Positions 9,081-18,146 of a DNA stretch of 64,000 bases are shown one piece after another (within the stretch, counting starts at the first letter, position 1; the number at the start of each line of letters is the position of its first letter). The stretch lies in the NCBI RefSeq assembly GCF_002197755.1, contig NZ_NHOT01000002.1, positions 248,001-312,000 of the forward strand, read 5' to 3'. Source of the stretch: Pedobacter sp. AJM. GTDB lineage: Bacteria; Bacteroidota; Bacteroidia; Sphingobacteriales; Sphingobacteriaceae. The notes under the pieces were generated by a model that was not told the origin of the DNA, did no database searches, and saw only the letters and a list, made by a program, of their open reading frames with translations. The position numbers and the translations under genes were made by a program.

Positions 9081-10661
9081 ATGCAGAAATATATTCTAAT
9101 ATTATTATTATCAACACTATCTTTTTCCATCTTCGCACAGGAAAATTATTTTCAGCAAAAATTAACCTATAACATTGATGTTACTTTAAACGATAAAGAA
9201 AAATCACTCAAAGGATTCGAAACCATTGTTTATAAAAACAATTCACCATCCACACTTGATTTTATCTGGTTTCACATCTGGCCAAATGCCTATAAAAACG
9301 AATCAACTGCACTTTTTCAGCAAATCAGGAATGATACTTCCCGCAAGGAAAAACTTAAAAACGTAAGCTACGGCAGTATTGATGGCTTAGGTTTCAAGGT
9401 AAATGGAAAATTGGCTGAAACAAAAGCACACCCTAACCCACAGTACATTGATATTGTGAAAGTCATGCTTCCTGCCCCCTTAAAATCCGGTGATTCTGTA
9501 ACTATTACAACTGGTTTTAATGTGAAATTACCCAGCTATTTCTCCCGGTCCGGCTATGCCGGTACCGAATTTATGGCAACACAATGGTACCCGAAACCCG
9601 CCGTGTTTGACAGAGATGGATGGCATGAGTTCCCTTACCTGGATATGGGTGAATTTTACAGCGAATATGCAGACTATAAGGTAAACATCACCCTTCCCAC
9701 CAATTATGTAGTTGGTGCTACGGGCGTTCTGCAGAATGCAGATGAACTTGCTGCTTATAAAAGTATAGGTGCAAAAAATACAGCGGCCAGAAACAACAAG
9801 CCTGCATTATACCGTGCTAAAAGCAGTTCAGGCACCAAAACCCTGACTTACCTGATAAATGATGTGCCTGATTTTGCCTGGTTTGCTGATCAGGACCTGG
9901 TCATTCAATACGATACCATAAAACTTGCTTCAGGAAAAGTTGTGGATGCTTTCAGCTATTACCATAATAAGGAAAATACACTTTGGGTAAATAGTATTGA
10001 CTACATTAAAGATGCAACTAAAAAGTACAGTCAATGGATTGGCGAATATGAATACCCGGTGGTACAAGCCATTGAGGGGCCCAAAAACAATGCCAGCGGC
10101 GGAATGGAATACCCTACTATTACCCTGATAACCAGTCCGGATGCGAAAAAAGAAACCCTTGATGGGGTAATTACCCATGAAGTGGGCCACAACTGGTTTA
10201 TGAGTATGCTGGGCAATAACGAAAGAATACATACCTGGCAAGACGAGGGTTTTAATACCTTTTTCCAGTTCCGTTATGAAGCCGAGAAATACAGATCGAA
10301 TTCTATTTTTGGCGATGCCATTCCGGCAAAGATTAAGGAACTACCTGCTGATCGGTTTCTGGCCAGTGTTTATGGTGCCTTGTCAAATGTACCTATGCAA
10401 TCAGCCATTGAAACACCCGCAGCTGATTTCAAAACTTCTGAAGAATATAGTTTAATCTCATATGCCAAGACGGCCCTCTGGCTTTATATTTTGGAATCGC
10501 AGGTGGGAAAAGAAAAATTTGATCAGGCCTTTAAAAATTATTTCAGTGAATGGAAAAATAAACATCCGCAACCATTAGATTTTAAAATCTCTATGGAAAA
10601 ATCATTGGGTGTTAATCTGGATAAATATTTCAGCTTGCTGAACCAACAGGGGAAGTTTTAG
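9081..10661 (+). CDS. M1 family metallopeptidase (gluzincin aminopeptidase type)
   Basis: 526 residues with a signal peptide (1-19, ending SIFAQ). An N-terminal beta domain is followed by the catalytic domain, with the substrate loop GGMEYP at 340-345, the zinc site HEVGH at 366-370 and the third ligand E389 in WQDEG. The family removes N-terminal residues from peptides; export implies periplasmic action. It ends soon after the helical region (LDKYFSLLNQQGKF), shorter than many Bacteroidota M1 proteins, and nothing resembling a lost C-terminus follows. It stands between the sigma-54 activator and the kdp genes with its own terminator, so a Kdp role is unlikely. Confidence 0.85.
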   Translation: MQKYILILLLSTLSFSIFAQENYFQQKLTYNIDVTLNDKEKSLKGFETIVYKNNSPSTLDFIWFHIWPNAYKNESTALFQQIRNDTSRKEKLKNVSYGSIDGLGFKVNGKLAETKAHPNPQYIDIVKVMLPAPLKSGDSVTITTGFNVKLPSYFSRSGYAGTEFMATQWYPKPAVFDRDGWHEFPYLDMGEFYSEYADYKVNITLPTNYVVGATGVLQNADELAAYKSIGAKNTAARNNKPALYRAKSSSGTKTLTYLINDVPDFAWFADQDLVIQYDTIKLASGKVVDAFSYYHNKENTLWVNSIDYIKDATKKYSQWIGEYEYPVVQAIEGPKNNASGGMEYPTITLITSPDAKKETLDGVITHEVGHNWFMSMLGNNERIHTWQDEGFNTFFQFRYEAEKYRSNSIFGDAIPAKIKELPADRFLASVYGALSNVPMQSAIETPAADFKTSEEYSLISYAKTALWLYILESQVGKEKFDQAFKNYFSEWKNKHPQPLDFKISMEKSLGVNLDKYFSLLNQQGKF

Positions 10662-10740
10662 TTTGGAGTCTGAAGGCCGAAGCCTATAAACGAATGCGAA
10701 AATCCTCTTCTGAAAAATAAACCATCCTTCCATAACGATA

Positions 10741-10770
10741 AAAACCCTTCCAAAACGGAAGGGTTTTTTT
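10741..10770 (+). terminator. intrinsic terminator after the M1 peptidase
   Basis: AAAACCCTTCC and GGAAGGGTTTT form an 11-bp stem with a 5-base loop, followed by a run of T to 10770. It separates the peptidase from the kdp operon. Confidence 0.9.
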
Positions 10771-10848
10771 ATGCCTAAAAATTTAATCCCGACTAAAATA
10801 AAACATAAATCAATACAAATCAGCAACTTATAAAAACACATCTATCTG

Positions 10849-10866
10849 CGGCACAACAGTTGGCAA
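10849..10866 (+). promoter_or_regulatory. candidate sigma-54 (-24/-12) promoter of the kdp operon
   Basis: GGCAC (10850-10854), five bases, then TTGGCA (10860-10865). The consensus is TGGCAC-N5-TTGC. The GG, the CAC, the spacing and the TTG match; the base before GG is C, and the expected C after TTG is G (a GC follows one base later). Transcription would begin near 10875, about 16 bases before the first kdp leader ORF. The sigma-54 activator gene lies 2.3 kb upstream. The match is good but not perfect. Confidence 0.5.
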
Positions 10867-10890
10867 TAGCTTTCAAAAATTAATAAAGTT

Positions 10891-10971
10891 ATGACCATAA
10901 TCCTGTTTTTAATTATCCTTTTGCTCTGCTGGGCAACTTATAAATCAATTGATTGGTTCGAAAAAATTTAA
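10891..10971 (+). CDS. 26-residue membrane peptide at the head of the kdp operon
   Basis: MTIILFLIILLLCWATYKSI continues DWFEKI and stops. There is one hydrophobic helix (residues 2-15) and a short polar tail. It ends five bases before kdpF and has a similar size and layout, so it may be a second KdpF-like peptide or a conserved operon partner. Its position directly behind the candidate sigma-54 promoter argues for a real gene. The function is unknown. Confidence 0.55.
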   Translation: MTIILFLIILLLCWATYKSIDWFEKI

Positions 10972-10975
10972 AGCC

Positions 10976-11053
10976 ATGTTAGCATTATTCATCATCGCCA
11001 TCGCCGTATTTATCTATATGATTTACGTGCTGATCAAACCCGAAAAATTTTAA
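10976..11053 (+). CDS. kdpF: KdpF, small stabilising subunit of the K+-transporting ATPase
   Basis: 25 residues: a single helix (MLALFIIAIAVFIYMIYVLI) followed by KPEKF. The tail resembles the ending seen in KdpF proteins of other phyla (tyrosine and leucine, then PE-F). KdpF stabilises the KdpABC complex and is not strictly needed for transport. The gene sits 94 bases before kdpA, in the usual operon order. The call rests on size, motif and context. Confidence 0.75.
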   Translation: MLALFIIAIAVFIYMIYVLIKPEKF

Positions 11054-11147
11054 TGGAGGAAATAGAAAATCGGTAAAAGAAAATTGATAAATCCATCTCA
11101 AATCTATTCCCTATTGACTAATTCCTATTCTCCAAAAAACAAAAAAA

Positions 11148-12866
11148 ATGAACACTGAATTAACCGGCATTATTGCCACATTCCTGCTTACTTTGGTCAT
11201 CGCCATTCCCTTAGGGAAATATCTGGCCAAGGTTTTTGCAGGAGAAAAGGTCTGGACAGACTTTTTAAAACCGCTTGAAAACTTAATCTATAAACTTTCG
11301 GGCATCAATATTAAAGTACAGATGGACTGGAAACAGCAACTGAAAGCTTTATTAGCCATTAATGTATTGTGGCTGGTATATGGCTTTTTCGTACTGATTT
11401 TCCAGAATCACCTTCCATTAAATCCGGATGGAAATCCAGGCATGACACCTGATCTGGCCTTTAATACCATCATTAGCTTTGTGGCCAACTGTAACCTGCA
11501 GCATTATTCTGGCGAAAGCGGCGTAAGTTATTTAACGCAGCAATTTGTATTGATGTTTCTTCAGTTTGTAAGCGCTGCAACGGGTATTGCTGCTGCAGTG
11601 GTCTTTTTTAAAGCATTCAGAGACAAAACTACTACACAACTGGGTAACTTCTGGGAATTTTTTGTAAAAGCCATCACCCGGCTATTGCTTCCGTTATCGG
11701 TAATTGTTGCTTTAATCTTAACCTTCAATGGTACACCTGCCAGTTACGATGCAAAGGATCAGTTTATATCGGTTCAGGGCGATACCGTAAATGTTTCTCG
11801 TGGACCAGCCGCTCAGTTTATCGCTATTAAACACTTGGGAACGAATGGAGGTGGGTATTTTGGTGCAAATTCTGCTCACCCATTCGAAAACCCAAGCTAT
11901 TTAACCAACATGGTGGAAGCAATTTCGCAAACGATTATTCCATTGGCGATGGTCATTGCTTTCGGTTACTTTATTCGCAGGCGTAAACTGGCCTGGACTA
12001 TTTTTGGAGTGATGACCATTGGTTTATTTATGTTGCTGATTCCAACCATTACTTCAGAATTAGGTGGAAATCCGGCATTAGCCAAAATGGGAATTTCTCA
12101 GGCCACAGGCGCTATGGAAGGGAAAGAAGTTCGCTTCGGACCAGCCGCTACAGCTTATTGGAGTACCTTAACCACTGTTATTTCAACTGGTTCGGTAAAC
12201 GGAATGCACGACAGTACTATGCCACTCACTGGTTTATGGCAACTGTTAGCCATGATGATTAATGGCTTTTATGGAGGCTGCGGTGTAGGTATATTGAATT
12301 ATTTCATCTATCTGATTATTGCTGTATTTATTTCAGGTTTGATGGTAGGCAGAACCCCTGAATTTCTGGGACACAAAGTGGAAGCCAGGGAAATCAAAAT
12401 TGCTGCGTTAATTACTTTGTTAAGTCCTTTTCTAATTCTTGCAGGTACCGCAATTGCAAGTTATGTTTTTACCAATCATGCCGATGCCGCCTGGGCTGTT
12501 CAGCCTAAAGCATGGTTAAATAATCCTGGTTTTCATGGTTTCTCTGAAATGCTGTACGAGGTAACTTCATCTAACGCCAACAATGGTTCAGGCTTCGAAG
12601 GTTTGGGAGATAACAATGTTTTCTGGAACGTATTAACCGGGGTGATCATCTTTCTCGGTCGTTTCCTGCCCATTATCGGCCCGGTAGCGATTGCTGGTTT
12701 ATTAGGTGCTAAAAAATTCATTCCTGAATCTGCAGGAACCTTAAAAACTGACACCAAAACATTTGCGCTGATGACTTTAGCCGTGATTTTAGTGTTGAAT
12801 GCCCTTTCTTATTTCCCGGCACTGGCCTTAGGCCCGCTGGCTGAATATTTTACCATGCTTAAATAA
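11148..12866 (+). CDS. kdpA: potassium-transporting ATPase subunit KdpA
   Basis: 572 residues, about ten membrane helices, full length for KdpA. Four pore-like repeats carry K+ selectivity segments: SFVANCNLQHYSGE near residue 110, LGTNGGGYFGANSAHP near 231, then STGSVNGM and the NNGSGFEGLGDNN stretch. KdpA is the channel-like subunit that selects and passes K+ inward, driven by ATP hydrolysis in KdpB. It belongs to the kdpFABC transcript unit for scavenging K+ at very low supply. Confidence 0.97.
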   Translation: MNTELTGIIATFLLTLVIAIPLGKYLAKVFAGEKVWTDFLKPLENLIYKLSGINIKVQMDWKQQLKALLAINVLWLVYGFFVLIFQNHLPLNPDGNPGMTPDLAFNTIISFVANCNLQHYSGESGVSYLTQQFVLMFLQFVSAATGIAAAVVFFKAFRDKTTTQLGNFWEFFVKAITRLLLPLSVIVALILTFNGTPASYDAKDQFISVQGDTVNVSRGPAAQFIAIKHLGTNGGGYFGANSAHPFENPSYLTNMVEAISQTIIPLAMVIAFGYFIRRRKLAWTIFGVMTIGLFMLLIPTITSELGGNPALAKMGISQATGAMEGKEVRFGPAATAYWSTLTTVISTGSVNGMHDSTMPLTGLWQLLAMMINGFYGGCGVGILNYFIYLIIAVFISGLMVGRTPEFLGHKVEAREIKIAALITLLSPFLILAGTAIASYVFTNHADAAWAVQPKAWLNNPGFHGFSEMLYEVTSSNANNGSGFEGLGDNNVFWNVLTGVIIFLGRFLPIIGPVAIAGLLGAKKFIPESAGTLKTDTKTFALMTLAVILVLNALSYFPALALGPLAEYFTMLK

Positions 12867-12900
12867 ATCTGCGAAATCACTTTAATCTGTGAAATCAATT
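12866..12900 (+). repeat. dispersed ATCTGTGAAATCA-type repeat between kdpA and kdpB
   Basis: Two tandem versions of the motif (ATCTGCGAAATCA and ATCTGTGAAATCA, spaced by CTTTA) fill the kdpA-kdpB gap. Related copies stand before kdpC, ilvC and leuD and in the GH97 duplication region. Confidence 0.55.
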
Positions 12901-12913
12901 TAAAATAAATAAA

Positions 12914-14941
12914 ATGAAACCCAATAATAAATTGTTTGAACCAGCTTTGGTCAAAACAGCATTGAAAGAATCATTCATCAAACTCGATCCCAGGGTAATG
13001 GTGCGCAACCCGGTCATGTTTACCGTTGAAGTAGGCACTTTGGTAATGGCTTATGTTACTGTATACTCCTTTAGTCACAGCGGGCAGGGATCGCCATTGT
13101 ATAACTTCTGCATCTTTTTGGTACTTCTGCTTACCGTAGTATTTGCCAACTTTGCAGAAGCTATTGCGGAGGCCAGAGGAAAAGCCCAGGCAGACAGTTT
13201 GCGGAAAACCCGTGAAGAAACACCTGCAAAAGTCCTTTTAGAAAATGGTACAATTGAAATCCGTTCTTCAAACCAATTGCAAAAAGGCGACGTATTTGTT
13301 TGCGAAACCGGCGATACCATTCCAACCGATGGAGAAATCATTGAAGGTATTGCAACTATCGATGAATCAGCCATTACAGGAGAATCTGCGCCGGTAATCC
13401 GGGAATCAGGTGGTGATAAATCATCAGTTACCGGTGGTACAAAAGTATTATCTGATGAAATCAAAGTACAGGTGAGCACAGCGCCTGGTGAAAGCTTTCT
13501 GGATAAAATGATTGCCCTGGTAGAAGGTGCTTCACGCCAGAAAACACCAAATGAAATTGCATTAACGATACTCTTGGCAAGCTTTACGCTGGTATTTATT
13601 ATCGTTTGCGTTACCTTGAAACCATTTGCCGATTACGCCAATACACCAATTACGATTGCAGCATTAATATCGCTTTTTGTTTGCCTGATCCCAACAACTA
13701 TAGGTGGTTTATTATCAGCCATCGGTATTGCCGGAATGGACCGGGCGCTACGGGCAAACGTGATTACCAAATCAGGTAAAGCAGTAGAAACCGCAGGAGA
13801 TATAGACGTGCTCTTGTTGGATAAAACCGGAACCATCACCATTGGTAACCGCAAGGCAACCCACTTCTATCCTACTGCAGGTGTTGTAATTAAAGATTTT
13901 ACGGATGCCTGCGTATTAAGTTCGCTGGCAGATGAAACACCTGAAGGCAAATCGATTATTGAATTGGCTAATGAACAGGGCTTTAAAACTGCCGGAACAC
14001 CACAAGGTTCTACCTTTATCAAATTCACAGCCGAAACCCGCTCCAGCGGATTGGATACTGCCGATGGTAGACGCATCAGAAAGGGGGCTTTCGATTCCAT
14101 CAGAAATATCGTGGAAAAAGCAGGGAATATTTTTCCATCTGATATTGAAAGTCATGTAAAAAATATTGCCACCAATGGCGGAACCCCTTTAGTGGTGTCA
14201 GAAAATGAGAAAGCACTTGGCGTAATTGAGTTGCAGGACATCATTAAACCAGGTATCAGTGAACGTTTTGAACGCTTGCGCAAAATGGGTGTTAAAACTG
14301 TAATGGTTACAGGAGATAATCCTTTAACAGCCAAATATATTGCAGAAAAGGCTGGTGTAGATGATTTTATTGCAGAGGCTAAGCCAGAAGATAAAATGAA
14401 CTACATTAAGGATGAGCAGGCACTAGGAAAGCTTGTGGCCATGATGGGTGATGGTACCAATGATGCTCCGGCACTTGCCCAGGCTGATGTTGGTGTGGCC
14501 ATGAACAGTGGTACCCAGGCCGCGAAAGAAGCAGGTAATATGGTCGATTTAGATAACGATCCTACGAAATTAATTGAGATTGTAGAAATCGGGAAACAGC
14601 TCCTCATTACACGCGGAACACTGACCACTTTTTCCATTGCCAATGATGTGGCGAAATATTTCGCCATTGTTCCGGCACTATTTATTGCCGCTATACCGGC
14701 ATTGCAAAGCCTCAACATTATGGCCTTACATTCACCAGAAAGTGCAATTATGTCGGCTGTGATTTTTAATGCGATTATCATCCCGATATTAATTCCGCTC
14801 GCCTTAAAAGGTGTGGCCTATAAACCTATCGGTGCAACGGCATTGCTGCGCAGGAACTTATTCATTTATGGCATTGGAGGGGTTGTCGCTCCGTTCATCG
14901 GCATCAAATTAATTGATTTAGTAGTTGGGTTATTTGTATAA
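12914..14941 (+). CDS. kdpB: potassium-transporting ATPase ATP-binding subunit KdpB
   Basis: 675 residues, a complete P-type ATPase. The actuator loop TGES is at 155-158, the phosphorylation motif DKTGT begins at D303, and the hinge motif [10 protein letters not shown] and [14 protein letters not shown] follow in the C-terminal half. Membrane helices flank the cytoplasmic domains. KdpB hydrolyses ATP to power K+ uptake through KdpA. The serine of TGES corresponds to the residue that is phosphorylated to switch off the E. coli enzyme, so that control could exist here too. No key residue is missing. Confidence 0.97.
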   Translation: MKPNNKLFEPALVKTALKESFIKLDPRVMVRNPVMFTVEVGTLVMAYVTVYSFSHSGQGSPLYNFCIFLVLLLTVVFANFAEAIAEARGKAQADSLRKTREETPAKVLLENGTIEIRSSNQLQKGDVFVCETGDTIPTDGEIIEGIATIDESAITGESAPVIRESGGDKSSVTGGTKVLSDEIKVQVSTAPGESFLDKMIALVEGASRQKTPNEIALTILLASFTLVFIIVCVTLKPFADYANTPITIAALISLFVCLIPTTIGGLLSAIGIAGMDRALRANVITKSGKAVETAGDIDVLLLDKTGTITIGNRKATHFYPTAGVVIKDFTDACVLSSLADETPEGKSIIELANEQGFKTAGTPQGSTFIKFTAETRSSGLDTADGRRIRKGAFDSIRNIVEKAGNIFPSDIESHVKNIATNGGTPLVVSENEKALGVIELQDIIKPGISERFERLRKMGVKTVMVTGDNPLTAKYIAEKAGVDDFIAEAKPEDKMNYIKDEQALGKLVAMMGDGTNDAPALAQADVGVAMNSGTQAAKEAGNMVDLDNDPTKLIEIVEIGKQLLITRGTLTTFSIANDVAKYFAIVPALFIAAIPALQSLNIMALHSPESAIMSAVIFNAIIIPILIPLALKGVAYKPIGATALLRRNLFIYGIGGVVAPFIGIKLIDLVVGLFV

Positions 14942-14947
14942 ACATAC

Positions 14948-15004
14948 TGTCAAGTTGAGCTTGTCGAAAAGAAGATTAATTTCTTCGGCAAGCTCAGGAT
15001 GACA
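14948..15004. repeat. REP-like imperfect palindrome between kdpB and kdpC
   Basis: TGTCAAGTTGAGCTTGTCGAA faces TTCGGCAAGCTCAGGATGACA across a 15-base centre; about 17 of 21 positions pair. It is a recognisable intergenic hairpin element of Sphingobacteriales (GAGCTTGTCGAA type). It has no U-tract and lies inside the operon, so transcription presumably continues. Confidence 0.65.
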
Positions 15005-15052
15005 AAACTAAATCTTCATCATCATTTAAAATCTGTGTAATCACATAATATC

Positions 15053-15613
15053 ATGAAAAAATACATCATTCCATCCATACGCTTAACATTAGTTTTAATC
15101 GTATTGTTATGTATCATCTATCCCATCAGTATTGCATTGGCAGGCCGGTTTTCTAAAGGAAATGGTGCTGGTGAGAAAATCACTAAAAATGGAAAAACAA
15201 TTGGCTATGCCTTATTAGGTCAATCATTTACTAAACCAGCATATTTCTGGGGAAGACCATCAGCAGTAAACTACAACGCCGCAGGCTCTGCAGGTTCAAA
15301 CAAAGGACCTTCTAATCCTGATTATCTGAAAGAAGTACAATCAAGAATAGACACCTTGCTAAAATATAATCCCGGATTAAAAAAATCGGAGATTCCTGCT
15401 GATATGGTTACGGCATCAGGAAGTGGCTTAGACCCAAATATTTCTGAACAAGGCGCTACCATTCAAATTGCCAGAGTAGCTAAAACAAGGCATATCAGTG
15501 AACAGAAAGTTAAAGAACTGGTTGCCCTTAATACCATCAAACCTTTAATGGGTTTATTCGGCCCGTCATCAGTAAATGTATTAAAACTGAACCTGGCACT
15601 AGACAATCTGTAA
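15053..15613 (+). CDS. kdpC: potassium-transporting ATPase subunit KdpC
   Basis: 186 residues with one N-terminal membrane helix (about 9-30) and the extracytoplasmic KdpC domain. Typical segments are LLGQSFTKPAYFWGRPSA near 56-73, ASGSGLDPNISEQGA near 121-135 and the C-terminal PLMGLFGPSSVNVLKLNLAL. KdpC assists complex assembly and raises nucleotide affinity of KdpB. It is full length and in the expected operon position. Confidence 0.96.
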   Translation: MKKYIIPSIRLTLVLIVLLCIIYPISIALAGRFSKGNGAGEKITKNGKTIGYALLGQSFTKPAYFWGRPSAVNYNAAGSAGSNKGPSNPDYLKEVQSRIDTLLKYNPGLKKSEIPADMVTASGSGLDPNISEQGATIQIARVAKTRHISEQKVKELVALNTIKPLMGLFGPSSVNVLKLNLALDNL

Positions 15614-15764
15614 CACATCGTCATTTCTACCGGAGCAAAGGAAAATGGAGGAGGTCCTTGAAATTTAGTTGTTATACTTCAACGCTTTCTCCCCTCCAGG
15701 TTGAAAAGACCATCAATTGATCATGTTTAAAATCACCTTTAACAGGTGTAATCACCATACAAAA

Positions 15765-16835
15765 ATGAAAAAACTCGTTATCCTTATTACCACTTTAACC
15801 GCATCAATTACCGCTTTCGCACAAGAAGCACCTAAAGTAAAATTTTCAGGTTATATTGAAGCTTACTATGGCTACGACTTCAATAAACCTGCCGACCATA
15901 ACCGACCTGCATTTATTTACTCTCATAACCGCACTAATGAAGTTAACCTCAATTTAGGCTTTATCAAGGCTGCTTATGACGATGGTGCCATCCGTGCCAA
16001 CCTGGCTGTAATGGCTGGAACGTATGCTAATGCCAACTTAGCTGCCGAGCCAGGTGTACTTAAAAATATTTTCGAAGCCAATGCAGGCGTTAAACTCTCT
16101 AAATCAGCAAACTTATGGATTGATGCCGGTATCTTTTCATCGCACATTGGTTTTGAAGGCGCCATATCGAAAGATTGTTGGGTTTTAACCAGAAATATTG
16201 CTTCAGAAAACACACCCTATTATGAATCAGGGGCAAAACTAACCTATGGTACCCAGGATGGAAAACTTACCGCCACGCTCCTTTATTTGAACGGATGGCA
16301 AAGAATTACCCGCCAGAATGGAAATGACAAACCTGCGGGCGGCTTGCAGTTAAGTTGGAAACCCACACCAAAAATCACAGTTAATTACAGCAATTATCTG
16401 GGAACAGAGGGTGTTGATTCTGTTCGGGTGAACCGTTTCTATCATAATCTGTATGGTATTTTCCAGTTAACAGATCAATTTGGATTAACCCTTGGCTTGG
16501 ATTATGGTACCCAACAAAAAGCTAAAGGTAGCAGCAGCGTTAATGAAGTCATTTCACCGGTAGCCATTGTGCAATATAAATTTGCAGATAAATGGGCTAT
16601 GGCAGGAAGATTTGAATATTACGAAGATAAAAATGGTATTTTTATCTCAACGGGAACGCCAAACGGATTTAGAACAAAAGGCTATTCCTTAAATTTAGAT
16701 TATTCACCAATCCCGAATGCAGTTGTTCGCTTGGAAGGAAAAACTTACGACAGCAAGGATAAAATTTTTAATCGTGGAACGAATTCCATAAATGCCAGTA
16801 CCACATTAACAGCCAGTATAGCCGTGGCCTTTTAA
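15765..16835 (+). CDS. outer-membrane beta-barrel porin (BBP2/OmpL-like) in the kdp cluster
   Basis: 356 residues from the ATG at 15765, chosen because it begins directly with a signal peptide (MKKLVILITTLTASITAFAQ); an earlier in-frame start would add an unlikely 16-residue extension. Alternating beta-strands run through the mature protein, with the BBP2-like features SGYIEAYYGYDFN, GIFSSHIGFEGAISKD and TPYYESGAKLTY. Location between kdpC and kdpD suggests it lets K+ cross the outer membrane when the Kdp pump is needed. That role is inference; the barrel family is well supported. Confidence 0.8.
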   Translation: MKKLVILITTLTASITAFAQEAPKVKFSGYIEAYYGYDFNKPADHNRPAFIYSHNRTNEVNLNLGFIKAAYDDGAIRANLAVMAGTYANANLAAEPGVLKNIFEANAGVKLSKSANLWIDAGIFSSHIGFEGAISKDCWVLTRNIASENTPYYESGAKLTYGTQDGKLTATLLYLNGWQRITRQNGNDKPAGGLQLSWKPTPKITVNYSNYLGTEGVDSVRVNRFYHNLYGIFQLTDQFGLTLGLDYGTQQKAKGSSSVNEVISPVAIVQYKFADKWAMAGRFEYYEDKNGIFISTGTPNGFRTKGYSLNLDYSPIPNAVVRLEGKTYDSKDKIFNRGTNSINASTTLTASIAVAF

Positions 16836-16936
16836 ATTGCCGCGTAACAAATGCAATATTTAAATATTGCCACGGAAATGCAGTGATAAAGGAAGATTTA
16901 CCTTATGAAACTGTATTTCCGTGGTTAAAGAAGACA

Positions 16937-18061
16937 ATGCAAAATAAAGAAGATTCTGTACAACATTTCCTTGAACTGATTCAGAAATCCAGGCGGGGAA
17001 AGCTCAAAATTTATATTGGGATGAGTGCCGGTGTAGGCAAAACCTACCGGATGCTGCAGGAATCTCATGCCCTGTTGCGAAATGGTGTTGATCTTTGTAT
17101 TGGCTACGTAGAAACACACCGAAGAAAAGAGTCAGCAGCTTTGGTTGATGGTTTGCCAATGATTGCCCGAAAGAAAATCTTTTATCGCGGTAAAGAAATC
17201 GAAGAAATGGATTTACAGGGTATTCTAAACCGTCATCCTGAAATTGTGGTGGTAGATGAATTGGCCCATACCAATGCCGAAGGCAGTAAGAACAGCAAAC
17301 GCTGGCAGGATGTTTTCGATTTACTTGAAGCTGGTATTAATGTTATTTCAGCAGTGAATATCCAGCACCTGGAAAGCATCAACGAAGAGATTGAACAGAT
17401 CACGGGTATCAGCGTAACCGAGCGGATTCCCGACAAAATACTGGAACTGGCAGATGAAATCGTGAACATTGATTTAACTGCAGATGAACTGATTACACGT
17501 TTAAAAGAAGGGAAGATTTATGATCAAAGTAAAATAGACAAGGCACTAGGTAACTTTTTTCAGGCAGATAAGATATTGCAGCTCAGGGAATTTGCATTAA
17601 AAGAAGTGGTACACCAGGTGGAAAGAAAAATTCAGATTGAAATTCCGAAATCAGTAAAACTACGTTCGGAACGTTTTCTGGCCTGTATTTCCTCAAACGC
17701 AGCAACGGCAGGTGTCGTCATCCGGAAAACAGCCCGGCTGGCTTCCTATTATCATTCTCCATGGATTGCGTTGTATGTACAAAGTGATGCCGAAAGCTTT
17801 GATAAAATCAAACTGGATAAACAACGGCACTTAATTAACCATTTTAAACTGGCCACTGAGCTGGGTGCCGAAGTGATCAAGGTAAAAAGCAATCAGGTTA
17901 CACAAACCATCATTAATATGGCAACCGAAAAAGAAATTTCCACCATTTGCATTGGTAAGCCTCATTTAAATATTTTTCAGGTGATCATGCGAACGGCTAT
18001 TTTTAATCAGTTGTTACGTAATTTAGCTGCAAAAGAAATTGATTTGGTTATACTTTCTTAA
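16937..18061 (+). CDS. kdpD: short KdpD-type sensor protein without kinase domain
   Basis: 374 residues from ATG 16937; a GTG at 16883 would add 18 residues, but the ATG gives the N-terminus expected for KdpD. The KdpD domain has Walker A GMSAGVGKT at about 28-36 and a Walker B-like VVVDELAHTN. A universal-stress-protein-like domain fills the last 130 residues (SNAATAGVVIRKTARLA, ICIGKPHL). The membrane helices, GAF and kinase domains of E. coli KdpD are absent. Kinase function is probably supplied by the separate HAMP kinase 85 bases downstream. Confidence 0.88.
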   Translation: MQNKEDSVQHFLELIQKSRRGKLKIYIGMSAGVGKTYRMLQESHALLRNGVDLCIGYVETHRRKESAALVDGLPMIARKKIFYRGKEIEEMDLQGILNRHPEIVVVDELAHTNAEGSKNSKRWQDVFDLLEAGINVISAVNIQHLESINEEIEQITGISVTERIPDKILELADEIVNIDLTADELITRLKEGKIYDQSKIDKALGNFFQADKILQLREFALKEVVHQVERKIQIEIPKSVKLRSERFLACISSNAATAGVVIRKTARLASYYHSPWIALYVQSDAESFDKIKLDKQRHLINHFKLATELGAEVIKVKSNQVTQTIINMATEKEISTICIGKPHLNIFQVIMRTAIFNQLLRNLAAKEIDLVILS

Positions 18062-18080
18062 AATCTAATCTAATAAATTT

Positions 18081-18131
18081 TACCACCTAAGCACATCTAA
18101 ACTTAAATATACTAAGGCTTCTTAGGTGGTA
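18081..18131. repeat. ACCACCT hairpin element between kdpD and the kinase gene
   Basis: TACCACCTAAG (18081-18091) and CTTAGGTGGTA (18121-18131) form an 11-bp stem with a long loop. A related element with the same left flank occurs at 52531-52582. It might reduce read-through into the kinase gene or affect RNA stability. Confidence 0.5.
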
Positions 18132-18146
18132 ATAAACAACTTCACC

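Noticed and set aside
13075-13479. Minus-strand open frame of 134 codons within kdpB
   Set aside because: It is a shadow of the strongly conserved kdpB frame; its composition (Ser/Pro rich) and lack of start signals argue against a gene.
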